A stretch of 64,000 bases of DNA from Planococcus citri (GCF_950023065.1 NC_088681.1:14198001-14262000); one strand, 5' to 3'. Positions 47,542 to 59,660 are shown, counted from the stretch's first letter. A program made the numbers and translations. The notes: generated by a model from the sequence alone, not told the origin.

Positions 47542-49800
47542 TATTCATCTCAAGTACGTTTTATAAATTATAAAAATAATTGCCAGAAATGTACGTATAA
47601 GTTTCCTATACCTTACTCCCTTCAACTTATTTAAAAAATGAACTAAAAAATTAAGTATAATGCATCGACATATTGGTACGTGTCAAGTCAAAAGTATGCA
47701 TCTATACTAATAATATGTACGATTATTCTTATATTGTTCAAAAAAATGGATCAGAGGAAAACTTTTTAAAAATAATCTCGCTCATCGTATATTTATTAGT
47801 GGCGCGAATTGTTGCTAATTTTCTTAGTTAGCGTGATGGAGACCTTTTTGCGCCTTTTGAATATCGCAATCACAGAATACTCGCTTTTAAAAATTATTTT
47901 TAATACGGTTTACGTTGTATTTTGTTTTTCTCACGTGTCCTGTGGAAACTTTTAGCGTTTACATAATTTAAAAAAGTGAAAGTTAATCGTCATTCAGATT
48001 CAAGTTTTATCCCAGTGATATTCTTGATTAAACGATAATTACCAGTCAGATGAATTCGGTGATTGAGTAGTATGAGTGATGTAAATTCAGAATTTGCCGT
48101 TTCAAATTAATTACTGACATCATAACATCCTACCTTTGTCCGGTATACGTATACAGAAAAAGCCTGAATTATTTCCGAAAGGAAATCATAAGGATTAGAG
48201 CTCTGAATTTTTTTGCACGTTGATTTGAGCCTGTTATATCACCATTCAAAACCAAAAAAAAAAACAAAAAAAAAAACTTTGAAGAGCCCATTTTAATTAC
48301 GATTCCCTCGTCGTTTCATTGAGTTGAAAAACTCTAAATTTTTTGGAAGAATTTTGAGTGCCTTTATTTTTTAATGTTGAAACGTCTGACATCTAATGTG
48401 GAGAATGGGAAGGCGGAGGTTATTGAGACTCAACTTGAAAAGCTCAAACTTTTTACCCTGACTTTTCAAAATTGTATCATGGGCCATAAAATAATATACC
48501 TTCGCAATTCGATTTCCCATTGTTTTTTAATGAAAAACTTACCAATTTTTAAAAATAAACACGTACGAGTAATTCATAAAGTAGGTACATGAAAGATGAA
48601 TAAATTCCTACCGTGTTTAATAGTCAAATCCTTCTTCAGTCTCGTATCTTTAAATATTTGTAGGTACATATCAAATTTACCTTAACTTTATTCGTCTTCA
48701 ATTTATTATTTTGACGCTTGCTTATGAAGATGAAAGATGCTTATTCCTGCAGCTTTTTTATTTTAAAAAAACTAAGTATTTTATACATAACCATGGAAAT
48801 TAACACAATAGAAATCAACTCGTTTTTTTTACGAGCGGATCGGGAGCACGCCGCGCCGGAGGCACAGTTTCACCTCGATTATGACGTCAGGTCATTATCT
48901 ACTTGTGTTTTTTTTTTAAAGTCCGGCATTTCTGTTCAATTTTGTGTTCTTTGATTTTTCTTCTTGAATTGTCATATTCATCAAAATGATCACATAGTTT
49001 GTTTTAAATCAACCAGAACATTCATTGATAGACTTATTGAGCATTTTGTTTAAAAAAATCTCAACCTTCATTCCTTTTTTGATGTAATGAATACCTACCT
49101 AAACGAACACAAAATTTTAAGATGCAGTCAAATTTTAACCACTTCAATGCAACTAAATTTTTACCAGGGAACCCTTACAACACTTCCTCTTGATTGAGCT
49201 GAAATTTGGTGCACTGAAAGGTCATGTCATCTAGACCTCAGAACCAAAAACCACAGCTGGGTAAGAAAGGTGAATCAGTTTCAATTTCAAATTTGTAAGG
49301 ATGCTACATAGTACTCCCATATACATTTTTCTCAGTGAATCTTTAACAACTTCAAACACTAATAAGTAATAAACTACAGGGAAAAAAAAGAACATGAAAT
49401 AGAAATTAATTGAATTTTCAAAAGGTAACCTTTTAATATGGTTTTCTCCTTTGTGCCAATGCCAAATGTTTCCAAATGCTTTAGAATAACCTCTTTTAAA
49501 CACTCAGCTGTGTGGTCTTGCATCAACTTGGCAACTCTCAAAGAAATGCAATAAAATTGTTCATTTTAATCAAATGGGAAATATCTTTTTGCATGTTACT
49601 TCCATATAATTTGATCAACTCTGTAGCATTTAGACAATGCATGGTTTAAGGTTTTTCAAGGACCATAGCTTTCAATTGTTCACAAATTTCTGATAACGAA
49701 CATCTTCACCAGATGACAAAAAGGGGGGCCATCTACAGTCAGTTTTATTAATACATTGTGTTTGATTTTTCTTGCTATGACATTAAAGTATTGATTACTT
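47542..49800. other. 3' flank of SdhA and intergenic DNA
   Basis: No near AATAAA was found directly after the stop; one lies at about 48,599. A small GC-rich island at 48,836-48,892 includes TGACGTCA, a cAMP-response-element palindrome, without a gene to attach it to. 49,000-49,560 changes texture (less poly-A/T) and may be old transposon DNA continuous with the next entry. Confidence 0.35.
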
Positions 49801-50860
49801 GGGTAGCTTTTTGCATTCCAAAAAATTCATCAAGCCCAGATTGACTCCTAGTTGCCACTTAGTTTAGTCTCAATCAAATTATTAATAAATTCAATTTCCC
49901 TTTCAGTATCATTGACCTTTTCGAAGAAATTGTACTGTGATTTTCATTTTGTTATAGATGTTTCTTGGTTTTGAAAACTATGGACATTGTTTACTCTAGA
50001 AACCTTTTAGCCAAATCTCTCTTACTGAATTTTTAACCACATCTTTTATGAGAGGTCTTATGGTTTCGGTTTCTGTACTTCTATAGTCATACTATTACTA
50101 AGATCTACAACTTTCCAATTGAGCTTGTGCACAGGATGTAAAACTATGGCACACAAGGCAAATCTGACAGCATCTTGCTAAAAATCTAATGTTATGAATG
50201 GTTTGAATTGGTTGGGAAATTTGGATAGGACAACTAAAGCTGATGTTTATTTTAATTTATTGGTAGATTTAGAGTAAATTGTGTGAATTGTAGGCAAGAA
50301 ACTTCCACAATAAATAATTTTCTCCCTGATACCAATCAGTGGTATGAGCAATCAGACCATTCACATTTTAATATATTTTACATCAGTAATCAGACAAAAT
50401 ATTCATGATTAGTTACTGTCCCATTTTGTCAAATGACTCTTTAAATAGAAGTCAGTCATATTCATACCTATAGTCTGAAGAATTGATTCGATCTGCTTTT
50501 CCCCACTTTCTGAAACAGGAATTGTGTAATGGATTCTCTGTTAATATTTTTATAAAGATCACTTATAGCATCATAAAGTGAATTCCAACATGTTATCAGT
50601 GACACTGGATATTTAAAAGTTATTTTTAAAGATTCTTCAACTCTTTGGTTGATTTTGACATTTTATAGCTGACCACAAAATACTGGCCTATTCATAAATT
50701 GTTTAATAGACCTGCTTGAATTAAACATTTTGAGGAGCTAACAGTATGTCAGCATAATATGCACCAGGAACAAGATTTATGGTGTTGCTTGCACAAAAAA
50801 TGTGTTTACTAATGTACAATGACCACTTACTTATTCTAAATCATATTTTAGTACAGGAAT
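49800..50860 (-). pseudogene. Possible hAT-type transposase remnant
   Basis: Minus-strand translation, with many stops and frame changes, shows CWNSLYDAISDLYKNI at about 50,590-50,545. This resembles the (T)RWNSLYDA block of hAT transposases and their domesticated relatives. Further on it shows LHPVHKLNWK at about 50,140-50,110, resembling the later HP-FKL-W block, in the expected order and orientation. BED finger, catalytic residues and termini were not found. The coordinates are approximate. Confidence 0.4.
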
Positions 50861-50873
50861 TTTAGGTGAAACG

Positions 50874-50878
50874 AGAGA
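50874..50878 (-). other. Target-site duplication AGAGA (left copy)
   Basis: AGAGA precedes the left LTR here and follows the right LTR at 57,218-57,222. Five bases fits BEL/Pao insertion. Confidence 0.85.
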
Positions 50879-51197
50879 TGAAAAGGTGAAATACGTCGCG
50901 GAAATAAACCGGAAAACGATAATTAATCGAACCGTTTTAATGCAAGAAATATCACATCGATACATACGTTATTTACATAGGGCTAAGAGAGAACTGAATA
51001 ACGAAGGCGCGAGAGTATGGCGAGCAGTGGAACCGGATGGACAAAAGAGGGATGATGAAACATAGTTGTGGATGAAGGGGTGCAGGGGGAAATGCGAAAG
51101 CGGTTTATAACGGACGTTATGGAATGTGTAGGGATGGAGGGTGGCTGGATGCATTCGTGTAAAAAATATACACGAATGCGCAAGGTTTGCTCGAACA
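50879..51197 (-). repeat. 3' LTR of the BEL/Pao element
   Basis: 319 bp, starting TGAAAAGGTGAAATACGTCG and ending GCTCGAACA on the + strand. It has an extra TTAT-type 4 bp near 50,971 relative to the other LTR. It is the 3' LTR because the polypurine tract adjoins it. Confidence 0.95.
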
Positions 51198-51210
51198 TAC
51201 TCCCCCCTGT
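51198..51210 (-). promoter_or_regulatory. Polypurine tract
   Basis: ACAGGGGGGAGTA on the minus strand, directly abutting the 3' LTR. This is the plus-strand primer site for reverse transcription. Confidence 0.8.
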
Positions 51211-51218
51211 TGATACAC

Positions 51219-54200
51219 TTAAGGTGTATCAACCAATAATCGAATAATTTTGGACACGGCTCGTTTTGTGAGCCCGTTCTTACTCCTCAAGGTCACTACT
51301 CGGATGACTCCGTCCTCTCCGGGATGGAGGCTCTCGATTCTGGCCATGGGCCAGGTTAAAGGAGGGCTCTCGTCCCGGATGAGCACGACTTCGCCGACAG
51401 TGAGCGGAGTGGCCGGTTGCGGATTGGCTCGGTTGTGGAGTTCGGCGAGGTAATCTCTTTTCCATTGTGACCAGAAGGACTGAGACACCTCTTGGACCAT
51501 ACGCCATCTTTTCGTTAACGTGAGCTGCTCGCCGGCAGCGTTGGTGATTGGAGAGGCGAGGAGAGGAGCGCCAATGAGAAAGTGGCCTGGAGTGAGTGCC
51601 TCGAGATTGTCGCTCGTTGGTGGTGTAAGAGGGCGCGAATTCAGGACCGCTTCCGCTTGCGCCAAGATCGTAGATACCTCCTCAAAGGTGAGTAATCGCC
51701 CTTGCATCGAGTTGGTGAGGAGTCGTTTGGCAGACTTTATGCCAGCCTCCCATAAGCCACCAAAGTTTGGCGCATATGGAGGAATAAAGTGCCATTGGAT
51801 GCTTTTGTTGACGAGATGCTGCGTTATCTCATTTTTTGACGACTTGAGGAAAGCCTCCACCTCCGTCAGCTTTCGCGCTGCACCAACGAAATTGGTGCCA
51901 TTGTCACTGTATATGTTGGCTGGCAAACCACGTCGAGCAATGAAGCGTTCTAGAGCGGCTAAAAAGGCATCGGTCGTCAGATCGCTGACCAACTCCAGGT
52001 GGACCGCCTTGGTGGCCATGCATACAAACAACGCAATGTAAGCCTTGGTGCTAGTTGATTTGCGTGCTAGCGAAAATCGTACATTGATGGGACCACCATA
52101 ATCAGTGCCAACGTCAGTGAATGGGCGAGGCGGCACAGTGACATGGCAGATGGGCAGGTCTCCAGTAGGTTGCTGGATAGGCGAGACCGCGTTGAGTCAG
52201 CGGCAGCCGACACAGCGGTTGGTGAGACGACGGACGACGTCACGAATATTCAAGATCCAATATCTGTAGCGGATCATTGAAATGACCAAGGTCGGACCAG
52301 CGTGCAAGTTGCTCTTATGAAGGTGGCGAATTAGGGAGATGGTGAAGTTGGATTTTGAAGGCAAAATGATGGGGTAGAGCACTTCTTGCGGAAGTTTGGC
52401 CTTTTGAGCTCAGCCACACACTCGAAGTAGACCAGTTTTTTCATCAATTTTTGGAGATTGACGTCGGAGAGGGTCGCGTTTTTTGAGAGGGCGCTGTTGA
52501 CGCAGTCTTTGGAAGGTCTCGGGATAAGCTTCCTCTTGAGCAACTCTTATGAGCTCAGTTCGCGCAAAATCAAGCTCCTCAACATCGAGTACGACCATTT
52601 TTTCACATTCTGCAAGTGGTAGTTTGTGGATTTTCTTCCTAGATTTATTGTCACAAGCTTTGAACCTGGCAATGGCACGGTTGATCAAACCGAAAACTCG
52701 CAACATCTTGGGGTGAGAGGAATATTTCGCTATGATGTGGGACTTGATCGAGTAGGTAGTGGAGGTAGTCAAGCAGATTTTTCGTTGCTCTTTGGTAACG
52801 GCGTTTGAGTTGACAGCGTTGAGTTGAAAAGACGATGGTGGAGGAGGTAGAGGGGGGCTCCACCATAGCGAACATGTCGCAAGTGTTTCAGCATTGGTAC
52901 CGCGAGATGCGATGTCTGCTGAGTTGTGTTGAGATCGTACATGATGCCATTGAGTTGGTGGCAACAGGTTGGTGATGTCGGTGACGCGATTCGAAACGAA
53001 CGTTCGCCAAGTTGATGGGACCTTGCTCAACTAGGAGAGCACTATGGTCGAATCGGTGTAACCAAAACGTTGCTCCTTGACGCAGGGATACGTATCAGCG
53101 AGGCTAGTGATGGTGCGTGAGAGCAACACTGCTCCACATAGCTCCAGGCGCGGTATTGATATAGTTTTCACTGGAGCCACACGCGTTTTTGCACCGATTA
53201 AGTGCGTCATTGATTTTCCAGAATCAAAGGTGACCTTTATGTAAACGCAGCAGGCGTAGGCAGTTTCGGATGCATCGCTGAAGCCATGCAAGGAGTAGGT
53301 TACTGTAGGTGACAGTCCAACATGACGAGGTATTCGGATGCGGTGGAGGTGCTCATTCGTTTGAGACCTGAATGTGTTATAGGCAGCTTTGATGTCGTGG
53401 CTCAGTGGTGCGTCCCACGTAACAGGCTGTAACCATAGCTCTCGGAGAAGGCATTTGGCAACGATCGTTATTGGTGAGAGAAGACCAAGTGGATCAAAAA
53501 TCCTTGAAAGATATGAAAGAAGCTTTCGTTTGGTAAGGGTTCCTTCAATTTCTGGCAGGTTGGCATGGTAGGCGAGTTCGTCAGAGTCAGTTTCCCACAA
53601 CATACCAAGGACCTTGGAATATCGACCATCCTTGTCAAATGAGAAACTTTTTGCTTCTGCCTTGTGGGTGACGTTGGAGATCGCCTCTGGTTCGTTGGAA
53701 GCCCATTTCCGTAAGTTGAATTGGCCTCTAGCGCACAATTGAGAGAGCTCACTTACAAGCTGGCGAGCTGCTTCAATGGACTCCGCACCTGATGATACAT
53801 CGTCGATGTAACGATCCTTAAGGAGGACTGGCGCGGCAGCTGGAAAATTGTGACCTTTGTCAGCTACAAGTTGCTCACTGGTTTGTAGAGCCAACCAGGC
53901 AGATGGTCCAACGCCAAAGGTGACGGTGGTCAGGTAGTGAGCGAGTAACGGGTCATTTGGAGAGTAACGCCAAAGTATTTGTTGGTATTGGATGTCTGTG
54001 AAGTTGACTCCAATCTGACGGTACATTTGCTCCATATCAGCCATGAAAGCAACAAGGTGGCGACGAAATCCGGCAAAAACTGGCGATAGTTGGCGTTGAA
54101 TGGCAGGACCAATGTGTAGAACATCGTTCAACGAAATACCAGTGCTAGTTTTCTGAGAGCCGTTGAAAATGACGCGAAATTTGGCAGGGTCGTCTGGTCG

Positions 54201-54947
54201 CGTAACAGCATGATGCGGTAGAAAGTAATTTGAGCCTTCAGACGCTTTGGCAGGCTGCATGTGGCCCAGACGCTCGTAATCTCGCATCACTGCATGGTAC
54301 TTTGCACGGTAGTCGGAGTCGCGTCGCATTCGGTTTTCAATTTGGTAGAATTGTCGCTCAGCTGTGCGATAGGAGTTGCCTAGTTGAGAGACTTTTTCAT
54401 TAAATGGCAATCTGACGACATAACGACCAGTGGGATCGCGAGTTGTGGTTTTGGTGAAATAGGTCTCACATTCCAGCTCGGCTGGGGTCAATTTCTTGAC
54501 CTGAGAAAGTGACGAGACTATGGGCGCATCCTCAATTTCCCAGAATTGACGGAGTTGTTCTTCCAAAGTGAAACAGCACATATCGGCGGCAGAAGGAGCG
54601 GAGGGGGTGAGCATCATACTACCGGACACCAACCAGCCAAAATTCGAATTCAGCAAAGGTGGGATGCTAGAGGTGAGTTCAAGCTTTCCAGCTTGCATGA
54701 TGGTGGCCCAATATTCTGCTCCCAACAGGATATCAATTGGCGAATCGTAGCGGAAATCGTCAGCCAGTGGCACACCTGGTTGTTGGAGCAGGTCAATGAC
54801 CTCAGGAGCTATCTGCGATGTATAATGCGTGATAGTTCGCAAGATTTTGGCGTAAACTTCGATCTCATATGGCGAGTGACGTGAACGAATGGTGAGGGTG
54901 GTGGCGAACTGCGGTGCCGTTGCTGAAGTGCCGCCAATACCTTCCAT
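51219..54947 (-). pseudogene. BEL/Pao pol: reverse transcriptase, RNase H, integrase (three in-frame stops)
   Basis: One reading frame runs from 54,947 to 51,219, broken only by a TAG at 53,031-53,033 and TGAs at 52,410-52,412 and 52,197-52,199. The end of the protease region and RT come first, with FRVIFNGS, DMEQMYRQI and the catalytic RYIDDV (YIDD codons at 53,799-53,810). RNase H follows (GFSDASETAYACCVY, IPRLELCGA, TDSTIVLS, then NSADIASRG after the TAG). The integrase has a zinc-binding segment (HLHKSNLHAG with CVGC), a core with GTDYGGPI, YSDNGTNFVGA and FGGLWEAGIKSAK, and a C-terminal domain with VGEVVLIRDE. All DDE and YIDD residues are visible; only the stops and the upstream frame breaks disable it. 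Antisense frames across this region are shadows. Confidence 0.95.
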
Positions 54948-56409
54948 TTTGACGAAAACCTGCGTGGGTTTCAGCTTCAGCTCCTTGGCTAATCGTTCGG
55001 TGATTAAAGTACCGAATCAACAACCATACGTACGAGCCTCTGATGCTCTCCATGCACGGCATGCACACAGGCGGTAGGGAGGCAGGTGGGTGCTGGTAGT
55101 TGAGTGTCAGTCCGGAGAACACCTGGGCATGAGGGTTCAACGGAGGCAGGGGTGCGCTGTCCTTGTGGAGAGAAGTGTGGTGCGAGTTGCCGCACTTCTT
55201 GCACTTGGTTGATCTGCACTTGTCGGCTGTGTGATTCGGGTTCAGGCAGTTCCCACATAGACGATGCTTAGTGACCAATTTTTCACGCTCCGTAAGGGAT
55301 GGCTGGGCATATTTTGGGCACTGGAAGGCGTAATGCGGTTCCTTACAGATGGGGCATGGTTCCTTGGTTTGAGTGGTGAGGTGCGTGAACTTGGTTTCTG
55401 GCTTTCGCTTGTGAGGATTTTGCACAGTTGTACTCGGAGGACGTTTTTCGGTGTTGGGGGTCGTTGAGGGTGCGGATGAGCTGGCGAGTACTTCCGCGGC
55501 AGTGGCTCGCTGCTCCAGGAAATTCACCAGTTCGCTGAGGGCAGGCAACTGAGTAGAATCCTCCTGGGTTATCTCCCATTGGCGCCGGAGGCCGGGGGAG
55601 AGCTTTGTCGAAAGTAGGTACATGAGGATCGCGTCCCATTGATCCGTGGGTAAATGTTGTGCAGCAAGAGCTCGAACTGATTTTTGGAAGTTATCCACCA
55701 ATCCGCGCAGCGAAGAGTCAGTGGAGGCGATGGGGAGCTCAAACATGGTTCGAAAATACCGGTTAATGATGAGACGAGGGTTGTTGTACCGTTTCTTCAA
55801 CGCAGACCAAGCTGACTCGTAATCACCATCTTCGAGCGTTATTGACTCAATTAGTTGAGCAGCCTCTTTCTTGCAGTACGACTTCAAATACTGGAATTTG
55901 ATTGGAGTCGGCACAAGGGGGTCCTCATGGACTAACTTGGTGAATAGCTGGTAAAAAGTGGGCCATTCTTCCCAATTGCCGGTGAAATCTGGCAGCTCAA
56001 TTTTTGGCAGCCTGATGCGAGCTATGCCTGGGTGGTTGAGGTGGGGTTCTGAGGCTCCGGAGGTTGGAGCAGAGACAGACATCGTGCGTACAGAGTTCAG
56101 CTCGTTGCGTTTTCTCTCAAGGCGCATCCGCAGTTCGAAGGCCAGCGACTCGAATCGCTCTCGCTCAACCTCCTGAGGGTCCACTTCACCCTCTCCTAGC
56201 GGCGTTTGGAGCTGCTCAACTTGCACCTGGATTGTTTCGAATTCGTTCTCGATTTTCGTTAGTTGATCGGAAATTACGTTGACATAGGGATCGTCAGCAA
56301 GTTGGTCAGCTTCCAGCTTCGCTAGTCGGGTAAGCTTACCCTTAATAACACCACGTTGACGGACTAGATTGTCCATCGTTCGGTTCGTTGATACAAAAAA
56401 AGGATACAA
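54865..56409 (-). pseudogene. BEL/Pao gag with zinc knuckles, and frame-shifted protease
   Basis: The open frame starts at 56,409; the methionine 12 codons on (MDNLVRQRG) is the more usual start. It has an N-terminal coiled-coil region, then the retrotransposon gag domain (LPKIELPDFTGNWEEWPTFY near 135; LKSYCKKEAAQ). Cysteine-histidine knuckles follow from about residue 350 (CPICKEPHYAFQC, CGNCLNPNHTADKC, CKKCGNSHHTSLH). Near 55,080 the homology moves to another frame (VHAVHGEHQRLVRMVVDS), and near 55,010, inside the aspartic protease DSG motif, to a third frame that is the pol frame. Two 1-base changes explain this. The last about 70 codons of the open gag frame are therefore out of register and not real protein. 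Confidence 0.9.
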
Positions 56410-56883
56410 AATACGTTGATACAGGCAAGAAAAGGTATAAAAAATACGTTACTGATAGGCGCGTCGTCGTGTTGGTGCGTAGTGTGGGGGTGGAGCGGTG
56501 GTATGTGTCGCAGTGACTTACGTACTCGTTACTCGTTGATCTGGTGGCCACCAGGGGATGCTATCGTGTAGATAGGTTTGTTTGCCACGAAGGCATGTTG
56601 ATTTGCTTCAGGAAAGCAGAACGCTCGCTTGAAAAGGAGCTCACCGCCACGTAGGCTCGTTGTTGCCTCGGAAAGGCACGCGATCACCGCATAGGCGCGA
56701 CAAAACGCGACTCTCACTCGCGACACATCGCGGCACACCGCGACACTACGTCACCGCACGACGTACGATCGTTTAGCACGCCATAGCGCTTAGTTCACTT
56801 CGCGGACAGGGAAAATCGTGGTTTTTGTCGCGAAAATCGTGGTTTTTTATCGCGAAAACGATAATTAAACACGGATAATTAAT
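56410..56883 (-). other. Leader region between primer site and gag of the BEL/Pao element
   Basis: Untranslated 5' leader. It is rich in CpG (CGCGACACATCGCGGCAC around 56,720-56,745) compared with the host DNA. Short frames in it are not supported. Confidence 0.7.
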
Positions 56884-56902
56884 CCGGCGCTTCGGAGGAC
56901 CA
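56884..56902 (-). promoter_or_regulatory. Primer-binding site of the BEL/Pao element
   Basis: TGGTCCTCCGAAGCGCCGG on the minus strand, directly adjoining the 5' LTR. TGG at the start pairs with the CCA end of a tRNA; I cannot name the tRNA. Confidence 0.8.
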
Positions 56903-57217
56903 TGAAAAGGTGAAATACGTCGCGGAAATAAACCGGAAAACGATAATTAATCGAACCGTTTTAATGCAAGAAATATCACATCGATACATACGTTACATAG
57001 GGCTAAGAGAGAACTGAATAACGAAGGCGCGAGAGTATGGCGAGCAGTGGAACCGGATGGACAAAAGAGGGATGATGAAACATAGTTGGGGATGAAGGGG
57101 TGCAGGGGGAAATGAGAAAGCGGTTTATAACGGACGTTATGGAATGTGTAGGGATGGAGGGTGGCTGGATGCATTCGTGTAAAAAATATACACGAATGCG
57201 CAAGGTTCGCTCGAACA
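56903..57217 (-). repeat. 5' LTR of the BEL/Pao element
   Basis: 315 bp, same ends as the other LTR. It should contain the promoter and, read on the minus strand, drive gag-pol. Differences from the 3' LTR: CGTTACATAG lacks 4 bp, TTGGGG against TTGTGG, ATGAGA against ATGCGA, GGTTCG against GGTTTG. Confidence 0.95.
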
Positions 57218-58365
57218 AGAGAATTTATTCGGACTAATTCCTACAAAAGGTTTTTTTGCGGGATACTGTATGGAAGGGGTCCTATTGAACATACTAAAAG
57301 TCTCACCCCGTACCCCGAGTGTGTCGCGTGCTAGAGCGTGAAAAGTGTCCCGCCGCGGCGTTTTTTGCGATTTTCTCGCGAGGAGTTGATTTTACGTCAA
57401 AAATAACTTTATTTTTGTATTCTACGTCAAATTTCCGATCTAGTGATATATCAACTGTCCTTCTACCCCCAAGGGGGGTGGAGCTAGAACCATTCAAAAA
57501 AGGGGGGTTTCCTGAAAAATACATGAAGACTATAGGCACCTAAGAGGGGTGAAATGGTCCCCGAAAGCGTTCGAGTTGATATTAGCATGGAAGATGGGTA
57601 CCATTGAGAAACTTCCGCGTGAAAAATTTCAGATCCACATCCCCTCCCCTTTTTGAGGAACCCCTCTTTTCTGAAATTTCAATAACACTTTTCTCGGCCC
57701 CATTTCAACCAATTTTGAAAATTTTTCAGTATGTTATGTATATCCTTAGTAGGTATCCCCACAAAAAATTTCACTCAATATCTTGAGTGTGAGTTTAGGA
57801 AAAAATCTGTAACAAACTTATGGTGCTTAGAGATGCCCAAGGAACGATTTAATGTAAAAAAATTGGAGGTGGGATGAAAAACCAATATTTGGTGATAAAG
57901 GGTTAAAACTAATTCTTGAAGGAAATTTTGACACAATGCTATAAAAGGCAGATATTCTATTGTGAAGCTTCAGTTTTATTTTATTAAATTATGAAAAGCC
58001 TGTGCAACTATTTATTACTACCTATATTGATTTATGAAACTTACAAAAATTATTTGCACACAAATGAACTAAAATAAATATTTAATAGAAAATTCAACTT
58101 TGGTGAATTTAAACTGAAAGATTATTTACTTGGGGGATGTCATGGGCTTCAAAGCACGTGAAACTGGATGGAATGAGGGTTCAACCAGAAGTGGATTTTG
58201 TGCCTGAGTATTAGCACAAATAGGTTGGAACCCTTAGATCAGCAACTGCGGAGGTGTGTGTTGAAGGGCTTGAGCAATTGTCTCCACAAACAGTTGGCGT
58301 TGAGTGTTGTATCAACTACATCAATTTTTAAAATCTTGCTCTAACTGTCAAATTTCATTATATTC
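57218..58365. other. Flank of the retrotransposon; repeat-like, no gene
   Basis: 57,290-57,650 is moderately GC-rich, with CCCC runs and no supported frame. 57,895-58,130 is a block (GAAAATTCAACTTTGGTGAA, TTTAAACTGAAAGATTAT) that recurs in diverged form at 59,850-59,960, 60,835-61,000 with 61,280-61,375, and 63,435-63,475. It belongs to the duplicated unit surrounding the channel remnants. Confidence 0.45.
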
Positions 58366-58510
58366 TTACTGTAGTGTTTGGATTTGTTCTTCTACACTTC
58401 TAACATTGCTGTCTAATGCAGGTGAGTGAGACATATTGTTGTTGACAGTGGCAGCCATCATCATCTTTGTGATTGTCATTGTGACCATTGCTACCAGGTT
58501 GTACAGTATT
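58366..58510 (-). pseudogene. Putative 3' exon of a two-pore potassium channel
   Basis: On the minus strand an acceptor (TCTTACAG) is followed by an open segment reading ILYNLVAMVTMTITKMMM and then SHSPALDSNVRSVEEQIQ, with a TAA at 58,366-58,368. Its phase exactly completes the GG left by the donor at 60,137, so it would continue the last transmembrane helix (WLFFGMG) into a short coiled-coil-like tail. Whether it is still spliced is unknown; the pore exons upstream are broken. Confidence 0.45.
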
Positions 58511-58849
58511 CTGTAAGAGAAATGAGAAGAGCATCATTAAATTGTACAGGTTGATAGGTATAACAAAGGAAGGTGTAGACTAGGGATAGTAAGAGAGAAT
58601 TCAACACCAGTCACACTTCTACTCCTTTAAAAAAAATATGAACAAAGTATCAAAAACTTATGTGTATATGTACATACCATTAGTGGTGTCACTATCAGCA
58701 TAGCTATTTTTTCTGTAACGAGGGCCACAAACACTATTCTGTAAAAGTTTGATTTTTACCTGCAAAACAGAAAGGTTCAAATTAGGTAGGTGATAGAAAG
58801 TACCCGTATGTTTACTTACTTACATGTAAAAATAAATGTTTTTTTACTT

Positions 58850-59660
58850 ATAACAAAGTTACCAAATCTGATTGTCATCAATGATATGTATACAAAGTAT
58901 ATACACTTTCAAATAACCCCCAATCCACTACATGACTAATGAATACAGTTGGTAACCATACACCATACCAGCAGTAAAACAAAAATGGTCTGAGCTGCCG
59001 TGTCCACTAACACAGTACACACAGTGCTCAGCACTCGAATTCTTCACCAAGTGATGAACCCTTATAAACTGTAAGCAATGGAAGTGGGTAAATTCATGAA
59101 AAATCTAACTTCTATAGCTAGTATGTACTTACCATACAACAGTAGAGCTTAACAATCTGACTTGAACTACAGCATTCAAAGCATTTCCTATGAATAAGTA
59201 GAATATCACTAAAATTCTTCCCAATGGCTCACTGGGTCGTTAGGTTCCCATATTCTGCACAGGAACAGAAGAAATCAAATTCACACTAGGTATGAAGGTC
59301 CTATTAAATTTGACAGTTGAAGGAAAGTGGTGTGCATGTGAAAGAAGATCAACAATTTCTTCAAGAAATGGATAATTATAAATACTAGAGGTCTGCAAGG
59401 GTCTATCTGAAAGCCCCTGGCCCCTGGCCTGAACCAGATATGAAACAGGTTGGGCCAAACTGGGCTTTTCAGGCTCAGTATGTAATGGTACTCAACACAA
59501 CAAAGTAACTAATGAATACTGGTGGTACCCAATGTACCCATATCATTAGCAATCCAGATACTAGATAAGTGGCTATGTCTACCAATGCTGTAGACACAAT
59601 ACCATATCCTCTGTTCTTAAAAATGATCCATTTGTCAAAATTTGCTTTTAGTATGTCTGG
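58850..59660 (-). pseudogene. Two-pore potassium channel remnant, unit A
   Basis: Minus-strand pieces in order: FKNRGYGIVSTALVDIATYL (about 59,625-59,565, before TM3), VLVDTAAQTIFVLLLVW (about 59,020-58,970, TM3), and a selectivity-filter relic reading MTIRFGNFV at about 58,880-58,853, where channels of the family have TTIGFGD. Stops and indels lie between them. It matches unit B piece by piece. Confidence 0.55.

Larger units (their letters stand above)
50879..57217 (-). mobile_element. Complete BEL/Pao LTR retrotransposon, recently inserted, coding region broken
   Basis: The 6.3-kb element has LTRs of 319 and 315 bp, both TG...CA, flanked by AGAGA on both sides. Order on the minus strand: 5' LTR (right), primer-binding site, leader, gag with zinc knuckles, protease, reverse transcriptase, RNase H, integrase, polypurine tract, 3' LTR (left). 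The integrase frame ends 22 bp before the 3' LTR, so there is no envelope gene. The LTRs differ by about three substitutions and one 4-bp indel. The coding part carries two frame breaks near gag/protease and three in-frame stops in pol, so this copy cannot make a full polyprotein. Confidence 0.95.

Noticed and set aside
49231..49503. 90-codon minus-strand frame
   Set aside because: Hydrophobic low-complexity stretch, no motif, next to probable transposon debris; not enough to call a gene.
51250..52041. 173-codon and other + strand frames in the retrotransposon
   Set aside because: Antisense shadows of the integrase frame, which has the recognisable DDE domain.
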